This document shows positions 43,560-54,855 of a DNA stretch of 64,000 bases, in pieces; positions within the stretch are counted from its first letter, which is position 1; each line of letters starts with the position of its first letter. Source of the DNA: Notospermus geniculatus. Its lineage: Eukaryota > Nemertea > Pilidiophora > Heteronemertea > Lineidae. The DNA is taken from contig NMRB01000705.1 in NCBI GenBank assembly GCA_002633025.1, positions 137,400 through 201,399 of the forward strand, read 5' to 3'. The notes below the pieces were generated by a model. It was not told the origin of the DNA. It made no database searches and was given only the letters and a program-made list of their open reading frames with translations. The translations under genes and the position numbers were made by a program.

Positions 43560-43975
43560 TGAGGAGAGGAAGAGGAAGATAGCAGGCAGCACACTCTGTG
43601 TAAACACCCATGCTGGAATGTGTAAACACCCATGCTGGAATTTGTAAACACCCATGCTGGAATGTGTAAACACCCATGCTGGAATGTTCAGTATATCAAC
43701 ACTGTGATCAATAGGCCTACATTAAATGAAACCCACCACCAGGTCAGGAGAGGAAGAGGAAGATAGCAGGCAGCACACTCTGTGTAAACACCCATGCTGT
43801 GTAAACACCCATGCTGGAATGTGTAAACACCCATGCTGGAATGTGTAAACACCCATGCTGGAATTTGTAAACACCCATGCTGGAATGTGTAAACACCCAT
43901 GCTGGAATGTTCAGTGTCTCATATTAACACTGAGATCAATAGGCCTACATTAAATGAAACCCAGCACCAGGTGTG
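43560..43975. repeat. 22-bp minisatellite inside a ~190-bp higher-order duplication
   Basis: Units of TGTAAACACCCATGCTGGAA occur four times at 43598-43686 and about six times at 43790-43908. Both arrays have the same lead (GGAAGAGGAAGATAGCAGGC) and the same tail (ATCAATAGGCCTACATTAAA), so the whole block duplicated in tandem and the arrays then changed length. Units are contiguous with no spacers. Confidence 0.88.
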
Positions 43976-45488
43976 CACAACCTGTTTTTTCACTTGAACT
44001 GGAGCAGAATCAGACGGATTGTACTGCCTAATGACCACATCACAAGGTGTAAAATTACAAAAGTAATGTGAGAAAGTGCGCTATATACCCATTTCCTCCA
44101 TATTCTTGCTTCACACAGGTGTCTTCTTCGAGGTTCGGGGTGTCAACTAATGCCAGAAAGCAACCAAACATTGTAATTGCTCAGACATCTCTAAAAATCA
44201 GTAAACCTCAGTTCTCAGAAAACTGTCTCGGTTTTTGCTTGATCATAATTCTCAAGTGGATTGTCTTCTTCTTCTTCTGTCTCTCCTTTTCATCACTAGC
44301 TTTGTGTGCCCGCCTTGGATTGTTGCCTTGGTGTCAGGTGATGCTGTTTTTCGTCTTGGACGCATCTGTATTCACCTTTTTTCTCTCATATATATCAACA
44401 ATAGAATCGTCACTTTTTTTATAGCACACCACAGGCTCCTATTCCTGCTTGCAATGAGAATTAAAAGGAGCCAAAACAGATGATATCCTTTGTATATTAA
44501 TCGCAGAGGCTGTTGGTGTAATGTCAGATTGGCTGGAATCATAACTGTTATGTTTTCTTCACTTCCTCCTGTTACAAGAACTGGAGTCCCAATTATAGCG
44601 CACATGAACTCATAAAAGTAGAGTGTGGTGCTGAAAGTCTGGCAACTAGCCAAGTCAACTGCAAACATGCTGTACATGAGAACATGCTGAAACAATGTGA
44701 CATTGTTTAGAAATATCCATATGTGCTGTACACACCACTTACGGGTAAACTCAGAATCCTTTGAACATTGTTGAAAAGCTTTTGAAAGAATACAAAACAG
44801 GTGAAAAGGAATGATATTTTTCAAATAATTTCCCCTACCTGCAACTAAGTAAGAAAAGTTCCCACAGGTATTGGTGTCGGTTCGTACATGTTGCACCATA
44901 AACTATTTGTTGCAATTTTTTTCTGCTTTGTGTTTTTTATCTAGAGTTTCAGACAGTATGCAAAAGCCATGAATTCTCCTCTCTGTCAAATTTTTTAAAG
45001 CGTCTTCCTGCACTGTCTTTAATTGAAAAAAAGCAATGGGAAATCAATAGTTTTTCACTCAAAATGCACTTTATCATTATTCAACTCAAAGTAAATTGCC
45101 TCGTCAATCATGGTAAGAATGGTTATCGACGCCGGAACGTTTCTTTCTGGAATGATTTCTCCTTGAAGTGAATAAGTCAGATTGAAAACTTATGTAGTTC
45201 TGATCGGTATTTTGTTCAGAGGCTGACGATTATTGCATGTTGCTAGGATTAGTCTTTGGCGAAGTGTCAGGAGGTGGAACCCCCTCGTGATTAATCAAGA
45301 GTGATTAACAATGGGAACATTTAATTTCCATCTGATGAAGATAAATCTTGGTTGTCATTTATGATGTCTGGAGTGAATTGCGTTGGTAAATTAACTACTC
45401 ATTACATGATTTGTCAATCATTGCGTCCCGTGTTTGTCAATTTCACTTGATTTGTAGTTCTTACTTTCGATGCTGGCATCCGTTGCTG
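43976..45488. other. Single-copy DNA with the longest open frame
   Basis: The minus-strand frame 44372-44899 (175 codons) is the longest in the window, has hydrophobic stretches, and shows no usable splice sites at sensible places. I treat it as chance. Confidence 0.35.
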
Positions 45489-45493
45489 CTGAG

Positions 45494-45970
45494 GCCAGAC
45501 TTTTTATACCTTGTTTAGCGCACTTTGATTCCAGAGGTGGTCGGAAAAAAATAAAAATAAAAATTTATTTTCTCCATTCACAAAAGCATTCTGTAAAACA
45601 AACAGCGGAGGAAGAAATGAAAATAAAATTTTATTTCAAAATAAATCTTTATTGTTCTACTGGTAACTTCGACCTTGGAGGAATTATACTGACCTCCAAG
45701 CTACGACAGACCGTGCATAAGACAATGATTGTGATTGGTCTCCACAGGTGCTTAACTAGTGTGGTTCCTATTCATGCCGCTAGATGCCATGAGCTGATTA
45801 GATTCTTCGGGCAGGAAAGGCGGAGGTCAGAATAAAAATAAAATAAAATTTTATTTTTTCTGTTTTGAGCAATTTTGAACATCGGCTGGTTTGCTAAATG
45901 GTCAAAAATATTTTTTTTTTGAATATCGGGCATTGGTGGGTTCGCTAAACAAGGTATAAAAAAGAGTGGC
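45494..45970. mobile_element. 477-bp A/T-tract MITE with 5-bp target duplication
   Basis: Ends GCCAGACTTTTTATACC and GGTATAAAAAAGAGTGGC are inverted repeats, flanked by CTGAG on both sides (45489-45493, 45971-45975). TTGTTTAGCG near the left mirrors CGCTAAACAA near the right. Repeated AAAATAAAATTTTATTTT runs fill the interior. Same family as 27800-28256, which lacks a clear target duplication. Confidence 0.75.
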
Positions 45971-45989
45971 CTGAGCCAGGATGATACTA

Positions 45990-46306
45990 CAGATCTGTGA
46001 TTTTAGTTGGGGACCATGTTTACAAATTGGGAAAAATGTGTGCCCAGTTTGAAGCCCGACTGCTTCGCACTTATCTATCCGTTTGAAACATTTCAACTAC
46101 CATTGAGAAGTCAAGAATCTCTAGTTTTTAAATGTCTAAGCAGTTTCAAAATAGACTTAGGGACCTGGCCGCAATCACCATGGAATTCAATCATTTGAGC
46201 CTCAAAAGTTTGCAATTTCACGCCAACAGAGTTATGTCGTGGGCGCCGCTGACGTGACATGACGTCGTACTTGACGCAGTGGTCCCCAACCAACGTCATG
46301 GATCTG
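45990..46306. mobile_element. 317-bp MITE with TA target duplication
   Basis: Imperfect 27-bp inverted ends: CAGATCTGTGATTTTAGTTG...GGACCA at the left and TGGTCCCCAACCAACG...GATCTG at the right. TA at 45988-45989 and 46307-46308. The right half has GGGCGCCGCTGACGTGAC. No coding frame. Confidence 0.75.
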
Positions 46307-46308
46307 TA

Positions 46309-47162
46309 ATTCATTGAATTTCTTGACGACTGGTAGACATGTCCCTGTTCTCCACTTCGCTTTTTTCCATCAGAATTAATCAAGCACTATAGATGAATAC
46401 CTCCTGCATGCTCGCTTTGAATCCAATCAATAGAGAAGGTTCAAAGTAACGTCAGATTGCCAAAGCGGACATAAAATACAGCTTTCCATTGGGGTATCGT
46501 TGGATTATAAATGATGCTGGTACAAATTGTTTGAGTAGATTGCGTGGCACTTTGATAAGAACAGAATATGCATACATTTTGTTCAACATGGTACATGCAG
46601 CAGAAGTGAAATGCTTCGTAAGAGCCAAAAGGAAAAAGTTACTATTAATAGTGCGTTCTACCTTTTATAAAAACTAAAAGCAATGTTGAAGCCAATCTGG
46701 ATACGGTATACCAATCAGACTATCAATCCTACCATGTCTGCTGTAGATGTGGAAGAAAAAAATATATTTCCTTGTTATCGCTGGGGTAGAAACAGATCTG
46801 CTGAACCAGCAATGATGCTCCCTTGATGTTACTCCCTAAAGTACACTAAGTTCTTGCTGTCCGACGTCACATCTCACGCAGTGGGGTTCTTCATGGTTGA
46901 CGAGAGGGGAAGTCAGGTTGATATTGTGCACTAATGATGTCTGCTGGTAACAGCTTTGACATTTCTCCCTTATAAAAATCCTTGACATCGAACTGCATTA
47001 TAGAATCCATAAATCTGGTTGGTCCAGACACTCACACATCTCCAATGGACAAGTCAATCTACAACCTGGAAGAAAGTTCTCCAAGTATATATCAGTAAAA
47101 TGCTTTGTTTGTGAAGTGGCGTAACATCATCATGATGTACTTAGTTGATAAAATAAAGTTTA
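46309..47162. other. Single-copy DNA, no feature seen
   Basis: Nothing supported beyond chance-length frames. Confidence 0.35.
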
Positions 47163-47166
47163 TTAA

Positions 47167-47664
47167 CGCTTTCGCACCCGGATTAATTTGAAAAGTGAAC
47201 ATTGTGTCACATGAATTTGTCATGTGTTTACAAAAACTCGCCTACCTCCCCAAAATTGAATGGGGCCAAGGCACTCATTCTGGAGGCAACTAAATGGGCC
47301 ACAACCTCTTATAGGTTTGCTTGTTCCAAAATGTCTGTGAGAGAAGTAGGCCAGAGCCAAAGATGCAAGTTGTGAGGAAATAGTCAAATTCTGCCTACAT
47401 TTTGCCAGGTTGCCAATCTTTAAACATCTATATCTCGAAAACCGTTGGTCCTATGCATATGAAAATTCGAAAAATTCTAGACCCCAGGACAAACGTTAAA
47501 ATGCTATTTTACCCAGAGCGAAGTTGCTTATAGAGAGGGGGTGTGGGGTGGGGTAGTCTCGCATTAAAAAATATGCAAAGAGACCATCAATCAGTCTACT
47601 GGTATGTCCGAGGGTGTGTGGTACAGGCCACACTCACCAAATGGCAAGTTTGGGCGCACAAGGG
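47167..47664. mobile_element. 498-bp TTAA element, piggyBac-like ends
   Basis: TTAA at 47163-47166 and 47665-47668. The left end CGCTTTCGCACCC and the right end (as reverse complement) CCCTTGTGCGCCC are short diverged inverted repeats of the CCCTTT type often seen at piggyBac ends. No transposase frame. The interior mentions no other repeat. Confidence 0.55.
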
Positions 47665-47951
47665 TTAATATAAACTGATCAGTGGCGAAGTCCATTCAGA
47701 TCAACATTGCATGTGGGAAATGACGTACAGCAAGACACGACTTCGACATGGAGAGCAGCTGGAGAACCGTGTAACCTTCGCTGGGAAAGCTGCTGGCTGT
47801 GGTGTCATCAAGTGATAGGCACCACTAAGGCAAGGTTTCCTAATTGATTTTACTCGATATAATGTTTTCCTAATAGGTTATCACTAATTTGCTCTTGTAC
47901 TCTGTCAGACAGTGAAAAGAAATGATAAGTACAAAAATAGGCTGATCTCAG

Positions 47952-48057
47952 GAGAAATGACTTCAAAGAAGTGGAGGAGAATGAAGAAAATTACATGGCT
48001 GCAGGTCTCTGGAAGACGTTCATCTATAATCAGACTTTCTTTTGCTTCCTGAAAAAG
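47952..48057 (+). CDS. Candidate internal exon, 106 bp
   Basis: Acceptor AATAGGCTGATCTCAG (weak pyrimidine tract) and a strong donor GAAAAAG|GTAAGG enclose 106 bp. Only the frame entering with two bases is open throughout: RNDFKEVEENEENYMAAGLW then KTFIYNQTFFCFLKK. An acidic stretch followed by an aromatic one is unlike translated repeats. An alternative inner acceptor GGCTGCAG (48004) keeps the same frame. Unknown product. Confidence 0.3.
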
Positions 48058-48496
48058 GTAAGGTTCAGGATGCAATTTCTGTTGTCTAGTCATCGTCTAT
48101 GAGTTATAATGATACTCCCGAAATATCAAATCTTCGAAAGCCCTGGAAATGCCATCCATGTCTAAGAGCCGTTTCTCTGAAAACGAAGTGAGTTGATTGT
48201 GTTTGAAGACAAAGCTTAGAACTGTAGACAAAGTGGTTAAAACTGCATGAAATCACGGTCAGATTCTACGATCTGAAGCCATACTTTGACTCAATAACCA
48301 GAGATTGTACACGTTTTCAATTAATTGTATCAGTTTTGCCGATCACATGTACTTCTTAACCTCGTCAATTATGCTTTTCGGTTGATCTCCATGTCATGCG
48401 AAGATTCCTGATGGCGTCTTCGAAAGATTTGTCTCTGTTAAGTCAATGATCTCGGTCGTTGTGCTGTCGCTATAAACCATACCATGGCTGCCATGT

Positions 48497-48679
48497 TTAG
48501 TTAATTCTGCCACATAAAATAGATAGCATGGGAACAACACCAGAAAAAATATCAACTAGATTGAAGTTAGTATCATTCGAAGCGGCTAATAAAACGGTGC
48601 ATCTATAAAGTTTGCTGAGTTGTTGATGAGTAAGATATTCGGGTAACTTTTTGAAATAAATTTTCAGATGTGTGGACAA
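48497..48679 (-). other. Protein-like minus frame without splice support
   Basis: The frame reads THLKIYFKKLPEYLTHQQLS then KLYRCTVLLAASNDTNFNLV and stops. Composition is protein-like, but no convincing acceptor lies upstream on the minus strand. Confidence 0.15.
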
Positions 48680-48736
48680 GGAATCTTTGATTAGGCCTGC
48701 TGCATTATTTACCTATTTCAAATAGGTGTAAAATTG

Positions 48737-49211
48737 GGGTATTCGAAAAACCTGGACTGAGAAACACTGGATTGGATTGGATTGGACTGTGACTCACTGC
48801 TCTCCACCACCTGCCAGTCATTGGCACATGTCTGATGATCTTGTGGAAATGACAATGATGTCAGCTGATATAGGCCTATTTGCACATATGCCTACATCCC
48901 ACTGGAGTCACATTTTTCATATGCCTCCAAAGTTCATACCATTAGGAGCAACACGTACAATCAGACATGAGGTCATGCAACATCTTTCCTAAGATATTCA
49001 TTGCATTTTCGATTACTTCGGACAGTACATGTATATATCGCGACGATACACCATTTCACAATTCTTCACAAATAGGCCTATCAGCTGACATCATTTTCAT
49101 TTCCACAAGATCATCATGCAGACATGTGCCAATGACTGGCAGGTGGTGGAGAGCAGTGAGTCACAGCCCAATCCAATCCAGTGTTTCTCAGTCCAGGGTT
49201 TTCGAATACCC
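48737..49211. mobile_element. 475-bp foldback with 9-bp target duplication
   Basis: GGGTATTCGAAAAACCTGGA on the left mirrors TCCAGGGTTTTCGAATACCC on the right; arms extend about 150 bp (GTGACTCACTGCTCTCCACC; TGCCAGTCATTGGCACATGT; ATGATGTCAGCTGATATAGG) around a 180-bp single-copy centre. The flanks GTAAAATTG at 48728-48736 and 49212-49220 are a perfect 9-bp target duplication. A (GGATT)n-like run expands only the left arm. Mutator-like foldback by the same criteria as the 378-bp pair, but the terminal sequence differs. Confidence 0.88.
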
Positions 49212-49220
49212 GTAAAATTG

Positions 49221-50121
49221 GTGCAGCTCATGGTCTGCTCATTCTTTTTCCACTCTTTCTGCAATTGAGTGGTTGCAGCACTCCAATCAAAACCATCTTC
49301 GTTTCTCCTCGTACACACACATTTCTGGCTTAAGTGGTCGTGAGAGAATATTTCTTCATGAATAATAAACATCCACAATTGATGTGGGACCTGTTAGAGA
49401 ATCATAACTATGATTAGTTTTTGCTGTTAAATGGTCCCTTGTTTCTCATCAATTTCTCATCAGGTGTTGGAAATTGAATTTTCATATGCCTAGAGTGATC
49501 ATTTTATCATCTGGGCTTTAGAAATGGGCCTTGATTTCAGGGCGAGTTGTGGGGCATTCATGTTCCTTAGGATATCACAAAAGTTCTATGATGCAAGACT
49601 TCCCTATTATGGTAGGCAATGATACAAACAGAAGGTGCTGTTATTCCCATTGCACTACTCTGAATCTCTGTGTTTTAGCTCTGGTAATTATCTTTTAATA
49701 ATTGATCACTGATTGTTTAATTTTGACAACAAGAGTTGCTTACGTATTCCATTTGAAGATCCCCACACATGCTACCCACGCTGATTTGATTGTGTCCGAC
49801 TGTGACTGCATGATGGTGCATCTTCTCATCAGTGCCTGCTTGGGCACCTGTTGACAATTTTGTTAAACTATTGCTTACCAACCTCATTCTGTGTAGAGCA
49901 TCTTTGTGCGGTGTAACGTAGTGGAGAGCAGATCGGCCTTCGATCATCGAAGATGGTGTAGAGTAACTCTCCTTCCAATAATATCCACATGAACAATGCA
50001 TTGTAATCATACATTCTCCAACACTGGGGAATGGCATAACAAAAGTAGGCCTATCAGAGAATGATGCAGTCACCGCCGGTGGCACCGGCTGTTGACAAAA
50101 AGTGGCAATATCATGGCCCTT
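49221..50121. other. Single-copy DNA with a MITE fragment
   Basis: At 49905-49970 lies one end of the foldback family at 35750-36069. The rest is featureless to me. Confidence 0.45.
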
Positions 50122-50376
50122 TTTTAAAGATAACAGGTATTTTCACGGGCCAGGAAAACCATTGTTTATTTACCTTTTGTTTGTTTGTGTCCAGTCTTTC
50201 TTTGTCTGATGAGTAATTTGTTGGTGGCATGCCCCTCTAGAAACTCTTTTGATACCAAAAAATATTCAATGTGGCGGTTTGGCATGTCCCAAAAGTCCAA
50301 AATAACATAATGTAAACATCCATGTTTACAAACATTGGATGTAAACAATAATGAAGTCATGATACATTTATCTTTA
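50122..50376 (-). repeat. Dispersed ~250-bp repeat, copy 2 (inverted)
   Basis: Inverted relative to 23119-23370. Landmarks: AGATAACAGGTATTTTC, GTGTCCAGTCTTTCTTTGTC, AATTTGTTGGTGGCATGCC, GAAGTCATGATACATTTA. Divergence is by point changes and short indels. Confidence 0.8.
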
Positions 50377-52087
50377 ATCTGTAGTATCGTGCTTTAACAG
50401 ACCTATGAATGCAGAGACATCAAATTTATTCATTGATACCTGTTTGCAGGTGATAAAACACTCAACTATATTTTTAGAAGCAGTGGCTGGCAGAAATTGC
50501 TGTCAGTACCACTATTCATTAGTGTCAGAAATCCCATGCTGTCATCATGAATTCCCATGTAGTGCTTGTGGTACGCACTAAATTGCTCATTTTGCATTTG
50601 TTAACCAGATGAATTTTATGTTATCAAGTTTGTCTATTTTTTCCTGACTTCTTAGAATTTGGACCAAAGATATTTTATTCCAAACAAAAGATAAGGGAAT
50701 TTGTGCATAAGGCCCCAGATCTCATATTTACTTGAATAAGTGGTAGCACTTTCGCAGTGTAGGCCTACAGATTTTTATCCGTACTGTCTCTTTCCTTCTA
50801 AAGTAGTTGTCCCAACTGATGGATTTGGCATTCTCATTGGAATGAGGGTTGGGCTTTCAGCAAGTTTGATATGTATCCATGATTCAAACTACCAGTCCAG
50901 TACTCCTAAGTTGCACTCCCAGGGGCTCCCATTTACCATGCCATTGAAGGAATAATTGCAGTGTGATTAGTTGAGTAACACAAGTCCTGGAAATTGGACT
51001 CGCGATCAATTTCTTTTGCTTCTGATACCTGTTGAGGTAGCTTGATTCACGGTGAATCTCTTCTTTGATAAAACAGCATGGCTCAGAAGAATCCTGTTCG
51101 CTTCACGACATCTAAAATGTAAACAACTCTTTACTATAAAGGCATGCATGCCGCCTGTTTTTACCTCTGGAGAATAGTAATACATCCATTGAAGATCTAG
51201 GGATGCAACTCATGATCATACTAAAGCCATCTCCATCAATGAGTTCTGCTCTGTGCAGATTGAAATGCCAATTTCCTTTTGAAGATGGCTAAATTGTCTT
51301 TTTGATGAAGTAGTTGTACTTTATGTTTATGACATGATCCATCTTGATCGGTTTGGATGTCTTTTTTGCTGTCAGGATGAGTAGCTATTTCATTTAATCA
51401 AAGACTGGTTTGTCGTATAGATTCATTCATGTTCCTGGAACAAATACTACTGCGAGTAAAATACTCTCTGATTTTTCATGAATTTTAGCTTCAGTTGGTC
51501 TTGCTAACAGGTATTGTTGCTGTGATTGAGACCTGCTGCTCCTTGTTGCTCCTGGTATGCATTGCATCAAAAATAGATTATTTTTGGTTGCATACACCGA
51601 ACCTGATGGCATTGTCTGAAAAACGTTACTTCAGCCCTGAGGGGATGTTTTGGACAAGACATCCGTGCATGGTATACATGAGTGTGCAAAAAATATGGCT
51701 ATCACTAGGTGTGTGAAAGAAGCATGTTACCAACGCAACGGGAAGCTGGTCAAAGCTGGCTGCTGTATTGCTTTCCTTTGCAATTTCCTGTTGGGAGATT
51801 CCGATTCCAAAGAAGTATTCTGTGCAAATTTTAGGTTGCAAGCTTTTGACAAGGCCCATTGAATACAACGACCTCTAACACACATGACACACTCTGAATT
51901 TGGTTCTCACTCTTTCCTCAATGCTTCTTGATTCTTCATTGATTATTGGCTTTCTACGAGGACCTTCGTGATGGACATTGGGGAGAACAGATGGCCATGG
52001 ATAACTAAATTAGGACTGAAGTAACACACTTGGACAGCTTGCTTTAATTGCTTTGCCTTCGTCACTGGCTCAGAAAAGTCGTTGCCT
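50377..52087. other. Single-copy DNA, no feature seen
   Basis: I see no repeats or supported exons. Confidence 0.35.
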
Positions 52088-52096
52088 GCCCTCGGC

Positions 52097-52474
52097 TAAA
52101 CTCCCTACGCAGTTGTGTACCGCGCCCCCTTCGGTTTACTCGCTCTCCACAACTGCTTTACTTCGTGGAAGTCGCCGCGGTTGGTCAACAGATGGCGTCT
52201 GGGCCTGGCGCGAGTTTTACAGCCTATCAGCACGCTGCTTTCAGAACTGTTTGGCCCGTTGGCAACGGATCTTCTTGTGCTACCATGGCTACGAATCGCT
52301 CGGCCAATGAAAAAGTGTCTCAGGCCAGCTTGGTTACCGGTTGCTCGGTGCTCTCATTGGTCGACTCTCTCAGCGCCATCTGTTGACCGAACGCGGCGAA
52401 TTTTACGAAGTTAAGCAGTTGTGGAGAGCGAGTAAACCGAAGGGGGCGCGGTACACAACTGCGTAGGGAGTTTA
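52097..52474. mobile_element. 378-bp foldback with 9-bp target duplication, copy 2
   Basis: Ends TAAACTCCCTACGCAGTTGT and ACAACTGCGTAGGGAGTTTA are perfect inverted repeats of at least 20 bp, with arms continuing through CTCGCTCTCCACAACTGCTT. A perfect 9-bp target duplication GCCCTCGGC lies at 52088-52096 and 52475-52483. Identical in length to the copy at 15273-15650 and similar throughout, so both come from one recently active family. Confidence 0.92.
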
Positions 52475-52483
52475 GCCCTCGGC

Positions 52484-53061
52484 TGTCTCCCCCCATGATG
52501 GTCTAGTCTTCTTTACTTTACTCTTGCCACCTCCTTATGAAGAAGTGCTTTCTCAACCTTTCTAAAACATTTTCAATAACTCAGGGTAGATCACTTCATC
52601 AGAGGCAGCTTTGTTGATTGAGTTAACAGAGATTATATTTAAGAGTCTCGGCTGTCTGTCTGCAACTCTTCAACTCGGGATTGTTTTGCATAGATAGCGA
52701 ACATCGATTCACAGACCAATTTCTAATTATTCTCAATTTACAGAGCACGTCCTGACCCAGTGCTGCATAAGAGACTTCAATGGGATTAGCAAGTCACTGC
52801 ATTGTCAACATCAGACTAATCAATTTTCAATTTCCCGCGACATTTACAGCCAGCTTCCCAAGAGGTTTAGTCTTCCTTATCCTTTTCTTTCAGACTTCAT
52901 AAGAACTCACAAACGATCTGTGCTAGTATCTTTTATTTTCAATAACGTGGATAATTTTCATTCATTGATTTATATTGCTCGGCTCTCCTTCAAGATTTTC
53001 TTTAAGGTTATAGTGTCACTTACGAGTTAGATCAGGTAAAGCTTTATTTCGTGGGTTGTAA
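52484..53061. other. Single-copy DNA
   Basis: A good acceptor TCCTTTTCTTTCAG at about 52892 opens into a frame FIRTHKRSVLVSFIFNNVDN that stays open for about 43 codons, with a weak donor TTTAAG|GTTATA. I do not rate it above chance. Confidence 0.25.
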
Positions 53062-53539
53062 AGCGGGCCATACACGATCAATATTATTGCACAATACGGG
53101 GCCCAAAATAGATGAATCCCACTGACGTCATCAAATCATGTGACTGGCCGTCAAAATGACGCAAACTGGCGTCAATAAGGTGCTACACGTGGATTGACAT
53201 TACGCCTGACGTGATGAGACAGCACACGAAATAATGTCATCGTGACAACGTGGTCAATTTGACGGCCAACGTGGCCTTTATGACGTCACGTGGGAAACCT
53301 CTATAGGGGCATGCTTCTGGCATGATGGGTGGAAGAAAGATCGCCAATAATATAGAGTTTTTGCAAAGCCCCCGAAACGCCAACGCGAACATCTATCCTT
53401 TTGTTCGGTGCTCTCTTCGTGGTATCGAACAATGAGTTTGGCGTTCGCGTTGGCATTTCAGGGGCTTTGCGTAAACTTGCTATTATTGCCCATTTTGGTC
53501 CTCATGTTGTGCAATAATATTGAACGTGTATGGGCAGCT
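53062..53539. mobile_element. 478-bp TTAA MITE (GCCCATACACGATCAATATT family), largest copy
   Basis: The left AGCGGGCCATACACGATCAA mirrors the right TTGAACGTGTATGGGCAGCT. The right flank is TTAA (53540-53543); the left flank has become GTAA. ATTATTGCACAATA follows in both arms. A second inverted repeat, GCAAAGCCCCCGAAACGCCA with TGGCATTTCAGGGGCTTTGC, occupies about 53355-53475 and is a separate element inserted in the middle. Confidence 0.8.
53355..53475. mobile_element. Nested foldback GCAAAGCCCC(C/T)GAAACGCC
   Basis: Arms of about 30 bp (GCAAAGCCCCCGAAACGCCA; GCGAAC) around a centre with TTCGTGGTATCGAACAA. It lies within the TTAA MITE, which explains why that copy is three times longer than its relatives at 57 kb. 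Confidence 0.7.
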
Positions 53540-54701
53540 TTAATCTTGTTCATCAAATTGAGTAAAATTTAATTTGATTTGAATGAGTTGTTCCAGTAGC
53601 TCCAGGTATTGACATTGTCACAAACTTTGCAGAAAAGTCGAGAGAGGGTGCAACCGATAGTGGTTTGACTTGATCAAGCTGCGCATAGCAACTTTTCGAA
53701 CTGGTTTGCAAACAAGTTGCTCTGACTGCTGACTGGCGACTGGTGAAGAGCCGATCAATCAACCCCAGCCTGAGAGACAAGTGGAGTGGGCAAATGGTAC
53801 TCCTCTAACTCATTTGTCTGGGTCCAGTGCTTGAGTGATTTAGCAAAGTCGTAGATTCTAGTGTAAAGTAGGGGCAACGACATCAGTTAACTCAACAGCA
53901 ATTGACGATCTGTTGCATATCATTTCCCTCAGACCAGACACATTGTATCGCCAGTGCTTCTCGACTCCTGAGTAAACGCCAAGTTGTGTAGTGTGTGTAT
54001 TTTGTCATTATCCTCTGTACTCAGTGTGGTTCTTGCACCTAAACAGCTAAACAACAGTTGAAGACTTCTTGGACGAATTATTCATGGACTTGTTGCTTGT
54101 ACCCAATGCACTCTGATATACTATGAGTGTGAAATGATGACATGATCTACTGTTAGGTCAATAATCCCCCTTTGGTGTGAATGCAAAGAACGAGAAAGTA
54201 CAAAAATTGACACACAAAATGATAAAAATTTGGTGTGAATGAGTACTGTTTAGGAGACAAGGAGCTTACAAAATATATGTTTGGATTTAGCGGATGGTAC
54301 TTAGAAATCCCTGTGATGATGTATGGGTGCCCTAGACTATTGGTTTGCAATCGATCAGACAAATATCGACAACTAGGTCATGTTTTTCTGCACCATTTGT
54401 TACAACTGGTGCCAAAACTGACGAATTTTGGGGGGAGAGAAAGATAATTAGACCATACGTCTGCAATGTCACTGACCATCAGAAGATTTATTGATGCAAC
54501 ATCTCCTTGGATAACCCCTTGGGATTACTGGCGGCAAGTTATTAATTGTCTAGACAAAAATACCCTTTCATTCAAAGGCAGTAAACCAGTGTTTATGTGT
54601 GTCCATGTTTAGTGTAAGCTGCTCAGAATGACTACACTATATAATATCACTTCTGCTGATGGAGAATAGCACAAAATTGACACACAAAATGATAATAAGC
54701 A

Positions 54702-54855
54702 AGAAGTCAATCTCCAGAAATCACGAATTTTCGACCCCAACCGGGGTCTTTTTCAAGTGGAACTGTTCCAAGTGGAACTGTTTCAAGTGGAACTGTTCCA
54801 CTTGAAAAAGACCCCGGTTGGGGTCGAAAATTCGTGAATTCTGGAGATTGACTTC
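54702..54855. repeat. Foldback related to the hammerhead-like family
   Basis: Arms starting AGAAGTCAATCTCCAGAA pair with TTCTGGAGATTGACTTCT. Both arms contain GACCCCGGTTGGGGTCGAAA and AATTCGTGAATTC, as in the other copies, but CTGAGGA is replaced by CTTGAAA, so the ribozyme-like core is broken. The centre has three units of TTCAAGTGGAACTG. Preceding words ATTGACACACAAAATGATAA match those before the copies at 2.2 and 22.3 kb, and also an isolated stretch at about 54207. Confidence 0.75.

Noticed and set aside
43598-43908. CRISPR-like direct repeats of about 22 bp
   Set aside because: Units are contiguous with no unique spacers, in a eukaryotic genome. It is a minisatellite.
44372-44899. Longest open frame, 175 codons on the minus strand
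   Set aside because: I estimate that about one stop-to-stop frame this long is expected by chance in 64 kb on six frames. No domain, no sensible splice sites, and AT-rich hydrophobic composition typical of random AT-rich translation.
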